DNA of 64,000 nucleotides from Bacteroidota bacterium (GCA_018902795.1 JAHIQD010000004.1:186001-250000); one strand, 5' to 3'. Positions 1-9,320 are shown, counted from the first letter of the stretch. The notes: a model not told the origin generated them from the letters alone. Translations and numbers: made by a program.

Positions 1-661
1 GCAGCAGAACAGGCAAAAGCAGCGATTGGGTTTTGTAATAAACCAAACCCAAAACACAACCGAGCAGAACCGCTCCTACCAATTGCCACGGATTGCCGTG
101 AACCAGTCCGAAAACCAATGAAGAAACCAAAATGGCCGCAAAAGGTTTCATGCCTTTATTAATAAGTCCTTTTTGGATAATTCCGCGGAAAACAATCTCT
201 TCGAAAACCGGTGCCATAATGACGGCAAGAACGACCATGGTTGCTTTATCGTTCGTCATCTGCGCCATTAATCTGGAGAAAAACTCATAATACTTTCCGA
301 AAAAAGGTCCGGTAATGGGAATCTGGCCGGTGATGAATTCAGCAATCAACATCATCCCAAGCATCATGGGAAAAATTAAAAGGTACGTTCCAAAATTCGT
401 TGGAGAAAAATTGAAATGGAGTGATCGGCCGGTTTGCGGACGGGCAATAAAATAATCAAAAGCGAAAATGGCTCCCAAAAAACCTGCTGCATTGATAATC
501 ATTAAATAAAAATCTTTGTACTGTAGATTTTCTTTGAACACCAATATCGAAAATACATTGAGAACTGATATTGCTGCGGTTCCTACAATCATCCCTCCAA
601 TGAGCGCAAATGCTCCTTTCCAGTCGAAAATATATTTTTTTCTGGGGTAGCTTTCTTTCAT
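1..661 (-). CDS. CPBP family intramembrane metalloprotease (partial, C-terminus cut by window edge)
   Basis: The reverse strand is open from an ATG at 661 to the window edge. The protein begins MKESYPRKKYIFDW and has several hydrophobic segments. It carries EEIVFRG, the conserved motif 1 of CPBP (Abi/CaaX-type) proteases, and then HGNPWQ, the second histidine motif. Family members are polytopic membrane proteases, but most bacterial ones have no known substrate. The toxin gene upstream ends 4 bp before this start, so co-transcription with the toxin-antitoxin pair is possible. The family call is firm; the role is unknown. Confidence 0.85.
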   Translation of the reverse strand, partial: MKESYPRKKYIFDWKGAFALIGGMIVGTAAISVLNVFSILVFKENLQYKDFYLMIINAAGFLGAIFAFDYFIARPQTGRSLHFNFSPTNFGTYLLIFPMMLGMMLIAEFITGQIPITGPFFGKYYEFFSRLMAQMTNDKATMVVLAVIMAPVFEEIVFRGIIQKGLINKGMKPFAAILVSSLVFGLVHGNPWQLVGAVLLGCVLGLVYYKTQSLLLPVLL

Positions 662-665
662 TTAA

Positions 666-986
666 TTATTTTAATTTGAGTAATTCTTTCAATTTTTCAT
701 TCATTTGAGAAATCTCATGTGCATTTAAAACCCCTAACATTCCAACGACCAGATCCTTATTGAGCGTTGCTATTTTTGAAGTTTTCAAGACAGAATCAAC
801 TTTAAGAAAATTATATTTTGATTTTTTTATTTCGAGATCATACTCATTTTTCAACCTTAAATTGGAGGTAATGAATGAAACAGTCACATCCAATTCATTA
901 CTGTACAAAACTACAGCAGGCCGCAACTTATTACCTGACAAATCTGTAAAAGGGAAAGGTATAAGAACAATATCACCTTTATTCAT
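666..986 (-). CDS. PemK/MazF-like toxin
   Basis: About 106 residues beginning MNKGDIVLIPFPFTD, followed by GNKLRPAVVL. This is the PemK/MazF endoribonuclease pattern: an SH3-like barrel with the conserved GDI..PF..TD and RP.VV stretches. An upstream in-frame ATG at 992 would add two residues (MG); 986 is preferred because homologues usually start M(K/N)KGDIV. The reading frame overlaps the antitoxin gene (stop at 979-981), which suggests translational coupling. Family members typically cleave mRNA, but that activity is inferred here from family alone. Confidence 0.85.
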   Translation of the reverse strand: MNKGDIVLIPFPFTDLSGNKLRPAVVLYSNELDVTVSFITSNLRLKNEYDLEIKKSKYNFLKVDSVLKTSKIATLNKDLVVGMLGVLNAHEISQMNEKLKELLKLK

Positions 987-1212
987 TCCCATATTTTATA
1001 TTAATATCAGAAACAGAATACATTACTTCATCCTCCTTCAAAAAATCATACGCTTTACTTTGGTCTACAAGTTCTGCAATGGCATCATTTAATAAATTCT
1101 CTTCATATTTCATCAAAAGAAAATCTGCAAAATCCGAAATCTCTTCTGCTTTCCGCTCAGGGAGTTTATTGATAATACTTATGGTTTTCTCAATAATGGC
1201 AAGTCTGTCCAT
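979..1212 (-). CDS. Probable antitoxin of the PemK/MazF-like pair (DUF2281-like)
   Basis: A 77-residue acidic protein directly upstream of, and overlapping, the toxin gene. Its N-terminal half (LPERKAEEISDFADFLLMKYEE) resembles small DUF2281-type antitoxin-like proteins. The rest is acidic and probably disordered until it binds toxin. I see no clear AbrB or ribbon-helix-helix DNA-binding motif, so any autoregulation could depend on an unrecognised fold. The assignment rests on gene order, size, overlap and charge rather than on a strong motif. Confidence 0.7.
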   Translation of the reverse strand: MDRLAIIEKTISIINKLPERKAEEISDFADFLLMKYEENLLNDAIAELVDQSKAYDFLKEDEVMYSVSDINIKYGNE

Positions 1213-1228
1213 TGTTGTATATTTTCAA

Positions 1229-1236
1229 CAAATATA
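1229..1236 (-). promoter_or_regulatory. -7 promoter element of the toxin-antitoxin operon
   Basis: On the reverse strand this reads TATATTTG, a perfect match to the Bacteroidota -7 consensus TAnnTTTG. It lies 17 bp upstream of the antitoxin ATG. No good TTTG lies 19-20 bp further upstream. Confidence 0.6.
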
Positions 1237-1247
1237 AATCAAATCTT

Positions 1248-1271
1248 ACAAAAAGTTATACAACTTTTTGT
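1248..1271. promoter_or_regulatory. Inverted repeat, candidate operator
   Basis: Two perfect 10-bp arms, ACAAAAAGTT and AACTTTTTGT, are separated by ATAC. The repeat starts 12 bp upstream of the toxin-antitoxin -7 box, where the -33 region would be, and sits in the spacer shared with prfC. A role as autoregulatory operator is inferred from its position. Confidence 0.5.
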
Positions 1272-1334
1272 CCTACAAAACTTCGTTTTCATTTTCCATA
1301 AAAAAACACGATTTTTGCAGATTCAAATTTAATT

Positions 1335-2933
1335 ATGTCAGAACTCATTAAAGAAATAGAAAGAAGAAAAACCTTCGGAATTATCTCGCATCCCGATGCC
1401 GGAAAAACCACCTTAACTGAGAAACTGCTTCTTTTCGGAGGGGCAATTCAGGAGGCCGGTGCGGTAAAATCGAACAAAATTAAAAAAGGAGCAACCTCCG
1501 ATTTTATGGAAATCGAAAGACAGAGAGGGATTTCTGTGGCGACTTCCGTTCTGGCTTTTGAATACAGAGATCATAAAATCAATATTTTAGATACGCCCGG
1601 TCACAAGGATTTCGCAGAAGATACCTACCGGACTTTAACCGCGGTAGATTCTGTAATCGTGGTGATCGACGTGGCCAAAGGGGTTGAGGAACAGACTGAA
1701 AAACTCGTTAAGGTTTGCCGGATGAGGAATATCCCGATGTTGGTTTTCATCAATAAGTTGGACCGTGAAGGAAAAGACGCTTTCGATCTTTTGGATGAAG
1801 TGGAACAGAAATTAGGGTTAACCGTATGTCCGCTTTCTTTGCCGATTGGGATGGGCGCTGATTTCCAGGGAATTTATAACATTTGGGAAAACAATATTCA
1901 GTTATTCCTGGAAGAGAAAAAACAGAAAGTTGGTGAGGCGATTAAATTTGATGATATCAGCGATACGAAAATTGATGAAGTGATCGGTGAAAAAGCCGCT
2001 GCCAGTTTAAGAGAAGAACTTGAACTCGTGCAGTCTGTTTATCCGGAATTTAACCGTGAAGATTACATGAATGGCGATTTGCAGCCGGTATTCTTCGGTT
2101 CAGCGTTGAATAATTTCGGAGTTCGCGAATTATTGGATGCTTTCATTGATATCGCTCCTAAACCGCAGCCGAAAGAAAGTGAAACGCGGATCGTAAAACC
2201 GGAGGAAAAAGATTTTACCGGATTTGTTTTCAAAATCCATGCGAACATGGATCCAAAACACCGCGACAGACTGGCCTTCGTGAAAATTGTTTCAGGAACA
2301 TTCAAAAGAAATGAAAATTACCTGTTGGTAAGAGACAACAAAAAGATGAAGTTTTCTTCACCCAACGCTTTCTTCGCGGATAAAAAAGAAGTGGTAGACG
2401 AAAGTTTTCCCGGCGATATTGTCGGACTTCACGACACCGGAAATTTCAGGATTGGCGATACGCTGACAGCCGGAGAAAAAATAAGTTTCAAAGGAATTCC
2501 GAGTTTCTCCCCGGAACATTTCAGATACATTAACAATGAAGATCCGTTGAAAGCGAAACAGCTCGCAAAAGGAATCGACCAGCTCATGGACGAAGGCGTG
2601 GCACAGCTTTTCACGATGGATATGAACAACAGGAAAATCATCGGTACAGTTGGAGCTCTACAGTATGAAGTCATCCAGTACCGTCTGGAACACGAATACG
2701 GTGCAAAATGTACTTACGAGCCGCTTTCCATTCACAAAGCGTGCTGGATTGAAGCGGATGAAAAATCAGAGGAATTCAAGGAGTTTGCAAGACTGAAACA
2801 GAGATTCATGGCAAAGGACAAATACGGGCAACCGGTTTTCCTGGCAGATTCGTCATTTACGATTCACATGACCCAGGAGAAATTTCCGAATGTGAAACTG
2901 CATTTCATCAGTGAGTTCAGAAATCCACAGTAA
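1335..2933 (+). CDS. prfC: Peptide chain release factor 3
   Basis: A 532-residue translational GTPase that recycles release factors RF1/RF2 from the ribosome after termination. G motifs are visible: HPDAGKTTLTEKL (P-loop, near residue 20), DTPGHKDFAEDTYRT (G3) and NKLDREGKD (G4). The full length matches RF3, and the C-terminal region (LEHEYGAKCTYEP, KDKYGQPVFLAD) is typical of RF3 rather than EF-G. It is monocistronic, with its own terminator downstream and a degenerate -7 box at 1310-1317. Confidence 0.96.
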   Translation: MSELIKEIERRKTFGIISHPDAGKTTLTEKLLLFGGAIQEAGAVKSNKIKKGATSDFMEIERQRGISVATSVLAFEYRDHKINILDTPGHKDFAEDTYRTLTAVDSVIVVIDVAKGVEEQTEKLVKVCRMRNIPMLVFINKLDREGKDAFDLLDEVEQKLGLTVCPLSLPIGMGADFQGIYNIWENNIQLFLEEKKQKVGEAIKFDDISDTKIDEVIGEKAAASLREELELVQSVYPEFNREDYMNGDLQPVFFGSALNNFGVRELLDAFIDIAPKPQPKESETRIVKPEEKDFTGFVFKIHANMDPKHRDRLAFVKIVSGTFKRNENYLLVRDNKKMKFSSPNAFFADKKEVVDESFPGDIVGLHDTGNFRIGDTLTAGEKISFKGIPSFSPEHFRYINNEDPLKAKQLAKGIDQLMDEGVAQLFTMDMNNRKIIGTVGALQYEVIQYRLEHEYGAKCTYEPLSIHKACWIEADEKSEEFKEFARLKQRFMAKDKYGQPVFLADSSFTIHMTQEKFPNVKLHFISEFRNPQ

Positions 2934-2943
2934 AATAGTGATT

Positions 2944-2974
2944 AAAATCTTCAGTTCAACTGGAGATTTTTTTT
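2944..2974 (+). terminator. Rho-independent terminator after prfC
   Basis: A stem formed by ATCTTCAGTT and AACTGGAGAT (one G-U pair) is followed by eight T residues, about 10 bp past the prfC stop. Confidence 0.75.
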
Positions 2975-3169
2975 GTATAGGTTTGAAAAACAATAATTTT
3001 AATAGAACCTGACATTTCATCTTTTTTAACGCTTCAAAATAAATCCTCTTTTGTAAAGTACTTGTAAATTGATTTGCAAAACACTCATCTGCAGTTATTT
3101 AAATGTTTTCAGTGTTTTTAGGGAATACTATTTGATTCTGTTTCACTGTTTTTAAATTTAAAATCAATC

Positions 3170-4321
3170 ATGAAGAAAATACTTCTTTCATTTTTTATTG
3201 CAGGTGCGTTAATTTCTTGTGATAAAAATTCAATTCAGCAGACAACAGATAACATCAAACATGCCGACAGTCTGTTTACCAAAGCCAATAACGGCATCAA
3301 AACGCTGGATTCCATCTCTAAAACCATCACCGATTCCGACGGTATCGCAAAAAAAGTCATCATCCCTGAAATCGAAAAGCAGAAAAAATCTATCGACAGC
3401 ACAATAAAATCAGGCAGCTGGAGGATCGATTCCATTAATAAACAGATTGAAAAAATCACGAAAAATGTAGTGGTAGGAACCGAAGTAGTGAAAACCCTGG
3501 ATTCCGCAAACCAGTCGTTAAAAAACGGTGAAAGTACCATCAAAGTGCTTACAAGAACAGCCGATAAAATCCTGAAGCAGACGAAAAAACAGAATCCTGC
3601 ATCCGAAAATTCAGCAGTTAAAACTCCTTCAACACAGCCAGACCAAAACAATTCGGTGACCGTTCCTCCAATTTCTGAGAAAGAGGCACTGGTCAAAACT
3701 GCTAAACTTGAAATTCAGGTGGAAGACCTTAATAATGCAAAAGATGTTTTAAAACAGAAAATAAGGGAAAACAATGCAGACTTAATTAGTGAAAGCTTCA
3801 GTCAGAATGAAGGAATTCAGCGCGAATACATTACTGTAAAAATTCCGCTTCCGCATTTCGATAATCTGGTTGAAAACCTTTCCACACAGTTGGGAGATGT
3901 GAAATCGAAAAGTACCGCCTCTGAAGGAAAAGATTATATAGGCTCGCAAATGTGCGACATTGAGATCACTTTGGTTCAGAATGAAAATATTGCAGGCACT
4001 TCTCTCGCAGTCAACAAAAAAGAGGAAGATACGAACACGTTCAGCAGCGCTTTTTTGAAAGGATTTAAAGTATTGGGCGACGGCGTGCTGTTGCTGCTTC
4101 CATTCTGGCCCATATTCCTCATCGCGGGTGGCATTTGGTATTTTGTCAGCAGAAATAAAAAGAAAAAGATGCAGGCAGAACTGGAGAGACAGCAACTCAA
4201 TACTCAGCAGACCGCTGCTCATTATCCCACTCAGAACCAAACGTCTACAGAACCCATTCAGGAAGAAAAACGAGATGAGACTCCCGATACAGACTATTCG
4301 AAATATCTTCCGAAAAATTAG
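3170..4321 (+). CDS. DUF4349 domain lipoprotein with C-terminal membrane anchor
   Basis: 383 residues. The N-terminus MKKILLSFFIAGALISC is a lipoprotein signal with Cys17 as the likely lipidated residue. Residues ~25-150 are a long helical, Lys/Ser/Thr-rich stretch that probably forms coiled coil. Residues ~165-270 match the DUF4349 pattern (KTAKLEIQVEDLNNA..., IPLPHFDNLVENL). A hydrophobic helix near residue 305 (GVLLLLPFWPIFLIAGGIWYF) is followed by a basic KKKKM stop-transfer and a Gln/Thr-rich tail. It stands alone. DUF4349 has no agreed function, so none is claimed. Confidence 0.8.
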   Translation: MKKILLSFFIAGALISCDKNSIQQTTDNIKHADSLFTKANNGIKTLDSISKTITDSDGIAKKVIIPEIEKQKKSIDSTIKSGSWRIDSINKQIEKITKNVVVGTEVVKTLDSANQSLKNGESTIKVLTRTADKILKQTKKQNPASENSAVKTPSTQPDQNNSVTVPPISEKEALVKTAKLEIQVEDLNNAKDVLKQKIRENNADLISESFSQNEGIQREYITVKIPLPHFDNLVENLSTQLGDVKSKSTASEGKDYIGSQMCDIEITLVQNENIAGTSLAVNKKEEDTNTFSSAFLKGFKVLGDGVLLLLPFWPIFLIAGGIWYFVSRNKKKKMQAELERQQLNTQQTAAHYPTQNQTSTEPIQEEKRDETPDTDYSKYLPKN

Positions 4322-4393
4322 AAGTGTAAATTTTAATTTCCGGTCGCAAAGAAAAATATTTTAAATACTAAATCATTTAAAATTACATCAATC

Positions 4394-4423
4394 AGAAAGC
4401 CTTCCAAATGGGAAGGCTTTTCT
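4394..4423. terminator. Bidirectional terminator between convergent genes
   Basis: AGAAAGCCTTCC and GGAAGGCTTTTCT form a strong stem with a short loop. A- and T-rich flanks suit termination from both the lipoprotein gene and the convergent small gene. Confidence 0.8.
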
Positions 4424-4789
4424 CTATTTCATATTCACTATTCTGTCGACTAAATAAGTGGTGTTTCCGCGCCACGGAATGACACCGTGATATTCTTTAT
4501 AATGCAGGTCAAAGGTTTTTCCGTTATTGATTTCTAGCTGTTTGAAAATCTCTTCGTTTTCAATAGAAAATTCGAATTCATAACTTGTTAAACTGCCGGT
4601 TTTCGGATTGGCTCCAAAACCTTGCTGTATCAGCTTGCCTTCATAGGTTTTGAAGACATTGCCTTTTTTCACCGCATAATTAAGAATTCCCGATTTCACG
4701 CCTTCACCGAAAACAAAATAATATTTGTAATAAACGGTTCCGGATAAAAGCAGGAGAACTGCTGCAAGGGTGATCCACATATATTTCAT
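4424..4789 (-). CDS. Small membrane-anchored protein of unknown function
   Basis: 121 residues with one N-terminal hydrophobic helix (MWITLAAVLLLLSGTVYY) and a soluble remainder of mixed strand character containing NAVKKGNVFKTYEG-like and LHYKEYHGVIPWRGNT stretches. Homologues in flavobacteria are, as I recall, sometimes labelled 6-phosphogluconate dehydrogenase, but nothing here resembles that enzyme and the protein is far too short. It follows the acyl-CoA dehydrogenase gene by 23 bp on the same strand and may share its transcript. No function assigned. Confidence 0.7.
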   Translation of the reverse strand: MKYMWITLAAVLLLLSGTVYYKYYFVFGEGVKSGILNYAVKKGNVFKTYEGKLIQQGFGANPKTGSLTSYEFEFSIENEEIFKQLEINNGKTFDLHYKEYHGVIPWRGNTTYLVDRIVNMK

Positions 4790-4812
4790 GCCGAACTTTT
4801 TAGTGATTAATT

Positions 4813-5952
4813 TTACTTCGCGATACTTCTTGAGATCACGATTTTCTGAATCTCAGAAGTTCCTTCATAAATCTGAGTGATTTTTGCATCACGCATCATT
4901 CTTTCCACATGGTATTCTTTCACGTAACCATATCCGCCGTGGATCTGAACCGCTTCGATTGACGTATCCATCGCTACCTGGGAAGCATATAACTTGGCCA
5001 TTGCACCGATTTCCGAGATATCTTTTCCCTGATCTTTTTCGGTTGCCGCTTTATAACACAACATTCTTGCTGCCATAATGGAAGTTGCCATGTCGGCTAA
5101 TTTAAATGCAATCGCCTGGTGATTGATGATTTCGGTTTTAAATGCTTTTCTTGTTTTAGCATATTTCAACGCCAGTTCGTAAGCTCCGGAAGCAATTCCT
5201 AAAGCCTGAGAAGCAATCCCGATTCTACCCCCGTTCAACACCGCCATTGCGAAATTGAATCCAAATCCGTCTTCACCGATTCTGTTTTCTTTCGGAACTT
5301 TTACATCAGTGAATAATAAAGAATGCGTATCACTTCCGCGGATTCCCAGTTTATCTTCTTTTGGCCCGATTTCGAAACCTGACCATCCTTTTTCTATGAT
5401 GAAAGCGTTGATTCCCTTATGTTTTTTCTCAGGATCGGTTTGTGCGATGACGATGTAATAGGTTGCGTTACCACCGTTAGTAATCCAGTTTTTAGTACCG
5501 TTAAGGAGGTAATGATCACCCATATCCACCGCTGTGGTCTGCTGGGAAGTGGCATCAGAACCGGCTTCAGGCTCAGAAAGAGCAAAAGCACCGATTACTT
5601 CTCCGCTTGCGAGAGGCTTCAGGTATTTCATTTTCTGTTCCTCGTTACAGAATTTTTCAAGTCCCGCACATACCAAAGAATTGTTTACTGACATTACTAC
5701 CGCTGCAGAAGCATCCACTTTCGCGATCTCTTCAATGGCTAAAACATAAGAAACACTGTCCATTCCTGCGCCGCCGTATTTTGGATCCACCATCATTCCG
5801 AGGAAACCCAATTCTCCCATTTTTTTCACCTGTTCATGAGGAAACTTCTGTGCATTGTCTCTTTCTATGACGCCGGGCAAAAGTTCTGTTTGTGCAAAAT
5901 CTCTTGCTGCCTGCTGAATCATCAACTGTTCTTCAGATAAATTAAAGTCCAT
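4813..5952 (-). CDS. Acyl-CoA dehydrogenase (short/branched-chain type)
   Basis: 379 residues, the standard length. It oxidises an acyl-CoA at the alpha-beta bond using FAD and passes electrons to ETF. Visible signatures are FALSEPEAGSDA and WITNGG in the middle domain, HGGYGYVKEYHVERMMRDAK near the C-terminus, and YEGTSEIQ, whose Glu is the catalytic base position in short- and medium-chain enzymes. The substrate chain length cannot be read from sequence. A second paralogue lies at 57233-58372. A candidate -7 box (TAGATTTA on the reverse strand, 5975-5982) lies upstream. Confidence 0.93.
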   Translation of the reverse strand: MDFNLSEEQLMIQQAARDFAQTELLPGVIERDNAQKFPHEQVKKMGELGFLGMMVDPKYGGAGMDSVSYVLAIEEIAKVDASAAVVMSVNNSLVCAGLEKFCNEEQKMKYLKPLASGEVIGAFALSEPEAGSDATSQQTTAVDMGDHYLLNGTKNWITNGGNATYYIVIAQTDPEKKHKGINAFIIEKGWSGFEIGPKEDKLGIRGSDTHSLLFTDVKVPKENRIGEDGFGFNFAMAVLNGGRIGIASQALGIASGAYELALKYAKTRKAFKTEIINHQAIAFKLADMATSIMAARMLCYKAATEKDQGKDISEIGAMAKLYASQVAMDTSIEAVQIHGGYGYVKEYHVERMMRDAKITQIYEGTSEIQKIVISRSIAK

Positions 5953-6108
5953 AAAGTATATAATTGTTTGCCCGTAAATCTACAATTTTTCTAAAAATTA
6001 AAAAATTTAAATCTTAAAGGTGCAAATAATTCATAAAAACGCGGAAATTTAAATTCACCATCCTCTAAAAATGAACAATATTCATGAAACTGTCAGTAAA
6101 AAATACTT

Positions 6109-6139
6109 TTTGCTGTTTAAAATAAAAATGATATTTTTA
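6109..6139 (+). promoter_or_regulatory. Promoter of the acyl-CoA ligase gene
   Basis: TTTG (6109-6112), a 19-bp spacer, then TATTTTTA (6132-6139), one mismatch from TAnnTTTG. Confidence 0.55.
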
Positions 6140-6195
6140 CCCGTAAGCATTGTTAATTTTTGTTAACAGCGATATCCTTGCTAAATAAATATACT

Positions 6196-7974
6196 ATGAC
6201 TATAAAACGAATTTTCGATTTTGCTCATCATGCCTCAGAGAATTACTCCCGTGAAGACATGTTCAATACGAAATATAATGGAGAATGGGAGAAAACATCA
6301 ACCAAAGAATTCATCAATCTGGGAAATAAAATCTCCAGGGGTCTCTTAAAATTAGGCATTCAGCCTGGTGATAAAATCGCTCTTATTACTACCGCGACCC
6401 GCACCGAATGGGCCGTGATGGATTTGGGTATTGCCCAGATCGGAGCAGTTTCAGTTCCTGTATATCCTACCATTTCCCCGGAAGATTACGATTTCATCTT
6501 TAACAATGCTGAAGTTCAGTATTGTTTTGTTTCCGACCGTGAACTCTACGAAAAGGTGATGAAAATTAAAAATAATGTTCCTTCGCTGAAAGGAGTTTTT
6601 ACTTTCGATGAGGTAGACGGTGCACCAAGCTGGAACGAAATTCTTGATTTAGGGAACGACGAAAGCACCCAAAATGAAGTGGATGATCTTTCCAACAGCA
6701 TCAATTCTGAAGATCTGGCCACCATTATTTATACTTCCGGAACCACCGGCAGACCTAAGGGAGTGATGCTGACTCATCATAATATTGTATCAAACGTGCT
6801 GGCCTCGGATCCCAGAATTCCGCGGGTAAAAGGACTGGATTATCAGGATATCAGGATTTTAAGTTTCTTACCGATCTGTCATATTTTCGAGAGAATGCTT
6901 TTCTACCTTTATCAGTACAACGGCTACTCCGTTTACTTTGCGGAAAGCATCGAGAAAATGGGTGATAATATCAAGGAAGTAAAACCCCACATCATGTCAG
7001 TAGTACCAAGACTGATCGAAAAAGTTTACGATAAAATTTACGATAAAGGAACCAGCGCAGGCGGACTGAAATCGAAAATTTTCCTTTGGGCACTTGGCGT
7101 GAACAAAGCCAAACAGCAACTCGGTAAACCTTCGGGTTTAAAGGAAATTATTGCAGACAAACTTGTATTCTCCAAATGGAGAGAAGGTTTGGGCGGCAAC
7201 ATCATTACATTGGTTTCAGGTTCAGCAGCTCTTCAGCCACGACTGAATAAAATGTTCCAGAATGCCGGAATCCCGATCTTGGAAGGTTACGGATTAACAG
7301 AAACCTCGCCGGTAATTTCGGTGAACAGTTTCGGGAAAATAAAAGTAGGCACCGTAGGTCATGTACTCGAAAACCTGGATGTGAAAATTCAGGAAGACGG
7401 CGAAATCACCGTAAAAGGACCTTCAGTGTTCAAAGGATATTTCAGGAATGAGGAAATGACGAAAGAAGTTTTCACCGAGGATGGTTATTTCAAAACCGGC
7501 GACATCGGACATATCGATGAAGAAGGCTACCTTCATATCACCGACCGTAAGAAAGAAATGTTCAAAACTTCAGGAGGAAAATACATCGCACCACAGGTCA
7601 TTGAAAACCAGGCAAAGGCTTCGAAATTTATCGAGCAGATCATGGTGGTAGGTGACGGCGAAAAAATGCCTTGTGCGCTCGTGCAGCCGGATTTCAACTT
7701 CGTGCAGCACTGGGCAGAAAGAAAAAACATCAACATCGGAAAAACGCCCGCTGAGATGGCCAACAGCCCAGAACTCAAAGAAAGAATCGGCAAGGAAATC
7801 GCCTATCTGAACACCAAACTCGGAAGCTGGGAACAGATCAAACTCTTCGAACTCACCCCGGAAATCTGGTCTATTGAATCCGGCGTTCTCACACCAACCC
7901 TTAAACTTAAACGTAAAGCAGTAAAAGAACGCTACATCAAACTTTACAATAAAATGTACGGCCATGATGCCTAA
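6196..7974 (+). CDS. Long-chain fatty acid-CoA ligase (AMP-forming)
   Basis: About 592 residues from the ATG at 6196 (MTIKRIFDF). A TTG 36 bp earlier is in frame, but those extra residues look unlike the family and lie close to the promoter, so it is not used. The adenylate-forming P-loop IIYTSGTTGRPKGVMLTH, the YGLTETSP A5 motif and TGDIGHIDEEGYLHITDRKKEMFKT mark a FadD-type synthetase that activates free fatty acids with ATP and CoA. Length and the C-terminal LTPTLKLKRKAVKERY fit the long-chain group. A divergent acyl-CoA dehydrogenase is the neighbour, consistent with fatty acid catabolism or lipid remodelling. Confidence 0.93.
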   Translation: MTIKRIFDFAHHASENYSREDMFNTKYNGEWEKTSTKEFINLGNKISRGLLKLGIQPGDKIALITTATRTEWAVMDLGIAQIGAVSVPVYPTISPEDYDFIFNNAEVQYCFVSDRELYEKVMKIKNNVPSLKGVFTFDEVDGAPSWNEILDLGNDESTQNEVDDLSNSINSEDLATIIYTSGTTGRPKGVMLTHHNIVSNVLASDPRIPRVKGLDYQDIRILSFLPICHIFERMLFYLYQYNGYSVYFAESIEKMGDNIKEVKPHIMSVVPRLIEKVYDKIYDKGTSAGGLKSKIFLWALGVNKAKQQLGKPSGLKEIIADKLVFSKWREGLGGNIITLVSGSAALQPRLNKMFQNAGIPILEGYGLTETSPVISVNSFGKIKVGTVGHVLENLDVKIQEDGEITVKGPSVFKGYFRNEEMTKEVFTEDGYFKTGDIGHIDEEGYLHITDRKKEMFKTSGGKYIAPQVIENQAKASKFIEQIMVVGDGEKMPCALVQPDFNFVQHWAERKNINIGKTPAEMANSPELKERIGKEIAYLNTKLGSWEQIKLFELTPEIWSIESGVLTPTLKLKRKAVKERYIKLYNKMYGHDA

Positions 7975-7980
7975 ACTTTC

Positions 7981-8006
7981 AAAGCACAGTTAAAGCCGTG
8001 CTTTTT
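7981..8006 (+). terminator. Terminator after the acyl-CoA ligase gene
   Basis: AAAGCAC pairs with GTGCTTT across a 10-nt loop and is followed by T residues. Confidence 0.65.
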
Positions 8007-8085
8007 ACCGTATTATGGAAAACGACCACTAACACATCACAACAAAACTTTTAAGCAATCCGGAACCTTTTAAGAATTTCACCTT

Positions 8086-8904
8086 ATGAAAACAATGCAT
8101 TATCTGGCTTTATGTATCCTTATTTTCCTCAGTAGCTGTGCAAGCAAAGTACAGCCAAACGATCCGGTTCCGATGCATGAATCTTTTACGCTGGATTCTA
8201 AACTGTTGGGAGAAAAAAGAATAATTAATATTTGGACGCCATCAGAATACTCAAAAAACACAACGTCCTACCCCGTTCTGTACATGGCGGACGGCGGCAT
8301 TAAAGAAGATTTTCCCCACCTTGCCAATACCGTTGCGAAACTGATCAAGGACAAAAAGATTCCGGCGGTCATTCTTGTCGGGATTGAAAATACACAGCGT
8401 AGAAGAGATCTCACAGGATTCACCAACGTTGAAGAAGATAAAAAAATAGCAGCCGTTGTGGGAGGCTCAGAACAATTCAGGAATTTCATTAAGGACGAAC
8501 TGTTCCCAGAAATCAACGCAAAATACAGAACAACATCTGAAAAAAGCATCATCGGAGAATCTTTAGCCGGATTATTTATCATGGAGACCTTCCTCACCGC
8601 TCCAGAAATGTTTGATAACTATATCGCTATCGATCCTTCGCTGTGGTGGAACAATCATTATTTAACCTCAACGGCGAAAGACTATTTGGCGAAATTTCCA
8701 GCAGGTACCAAAAAAAAATTATGGTTTGCCAGTTCCAAAGAACCAAGCACTTCCGAATTTACCCGACAGATTTCTCAAACATTAAATTCGGCAAACATCC
8801 CCAATTTAAAATGGAATTATAGCCCCGCTCCAACGGAAGAGCACAGTACGGTTTTCCGGGCGGTGAAAGAAAAAGCTTTGGTTTGGACATTGAATAGGGA
8901 TTAA
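8086..8904 (+). CDS. Esterase lipoprotein, alpha/beta-hydrolase (esterase D / Fes-like fold)
   Basis: 272 residues. Lipoprotein signal with lipobox LSSC (Cys18). The nucleophile elbow is IGESLAG (Ser159), a candidate acid is in AIDPSLWWNN (Asp183) and the histidine is EEHSTVF (His253). VLYMADGG and DELFPEINAKYRT are typical of the putative-esterase family that includes ferric-enterobactin esterases and S-formylglutathione hydrolases. It is likely anchored in a membrane facing the periplasm or surface. No siderophore genes are nearby, so the substrate is open. Confidence 0.85.
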   Translation: MKTMHYLALCILIFLSSCASKVQPNDPVPMHESFTLDSKLLGEKRIINIWTPSEYSKNTTSYPVLYMADGGIKEDFPHLANTVAKLIKDKKIPAVILVGIENTQRRRDLTGFTNVEEDKKIAAVVGGSEQFRNFIKDELFPEINAKYRTTSEKSIIGESLAGLFIMETFLTAPEMFDNYIAIDPSLWWNNHYLTSTAKDYLAKFPAGTKKKLWFASSKEPSTSEFTRQISQTLNSANIPNLKWNYSPAPTEEHSTVFRAVKEKALVWTLNRD

Positions 8905-9320
8905 AAATTCTTTACAATCAAATAATTCTCTTGTGATGATTTTAAATATATTGGGCTGAATATGGAAATTTAGGATTTGCTTTTTAAAGATTACTTATCT
9001 TTACATTCTGCTGTTTTGCAAGATGGTAACTTCCATTCAAATGCTGAAAAGTTAGTTTTTTGCCCTATAAAACCCACCCAATCTCCTGTCAGAAAACACT
9101 TGCCAGAGGTTGAGCCGTAGTTCAGCCGAACTTGAGCCGTACTAACCTATAGTCTCCTTAACAGATAACGCTGGTCATCTTTTACAGGTAGTAAAGTTAG
9201 CTTAAACCTTCAAAGACCGGCTTCGCAACCATCCCTTAAAGATAAAAAACCGTCTCCGCAGACCTTACCGCTACTAAACCTCATCTTTATGTAAACAGAT
9301 CCCGGCAATAAGCCTTTGAA
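8905..9320. other. Intergenic stretch without a recognisable gene
   Basis: About 415 bp with no convincing ORF on either strand. The only pattern seen is the 8-mer GAGCCGTA occurring twice about 20 bp apart near 9110-9140, with a related TCAGCCGA between. No RNA family recognised. Confidence 0.5.

Noticed and set aside
666..1212. Toxin-antitoxin pair as part of a mobile element or defence island
   Set aside because: No integrase, transposase, att site or other defence genes nearby; flanked by housekeeping genes.
4424..4789. Small protein as 6-phosphogluconate dehydrogenase
   Set aside because: Only 121 residues and no Rossmann or catalytic motif; the label, if met elsewhere, is likely a propagated error.
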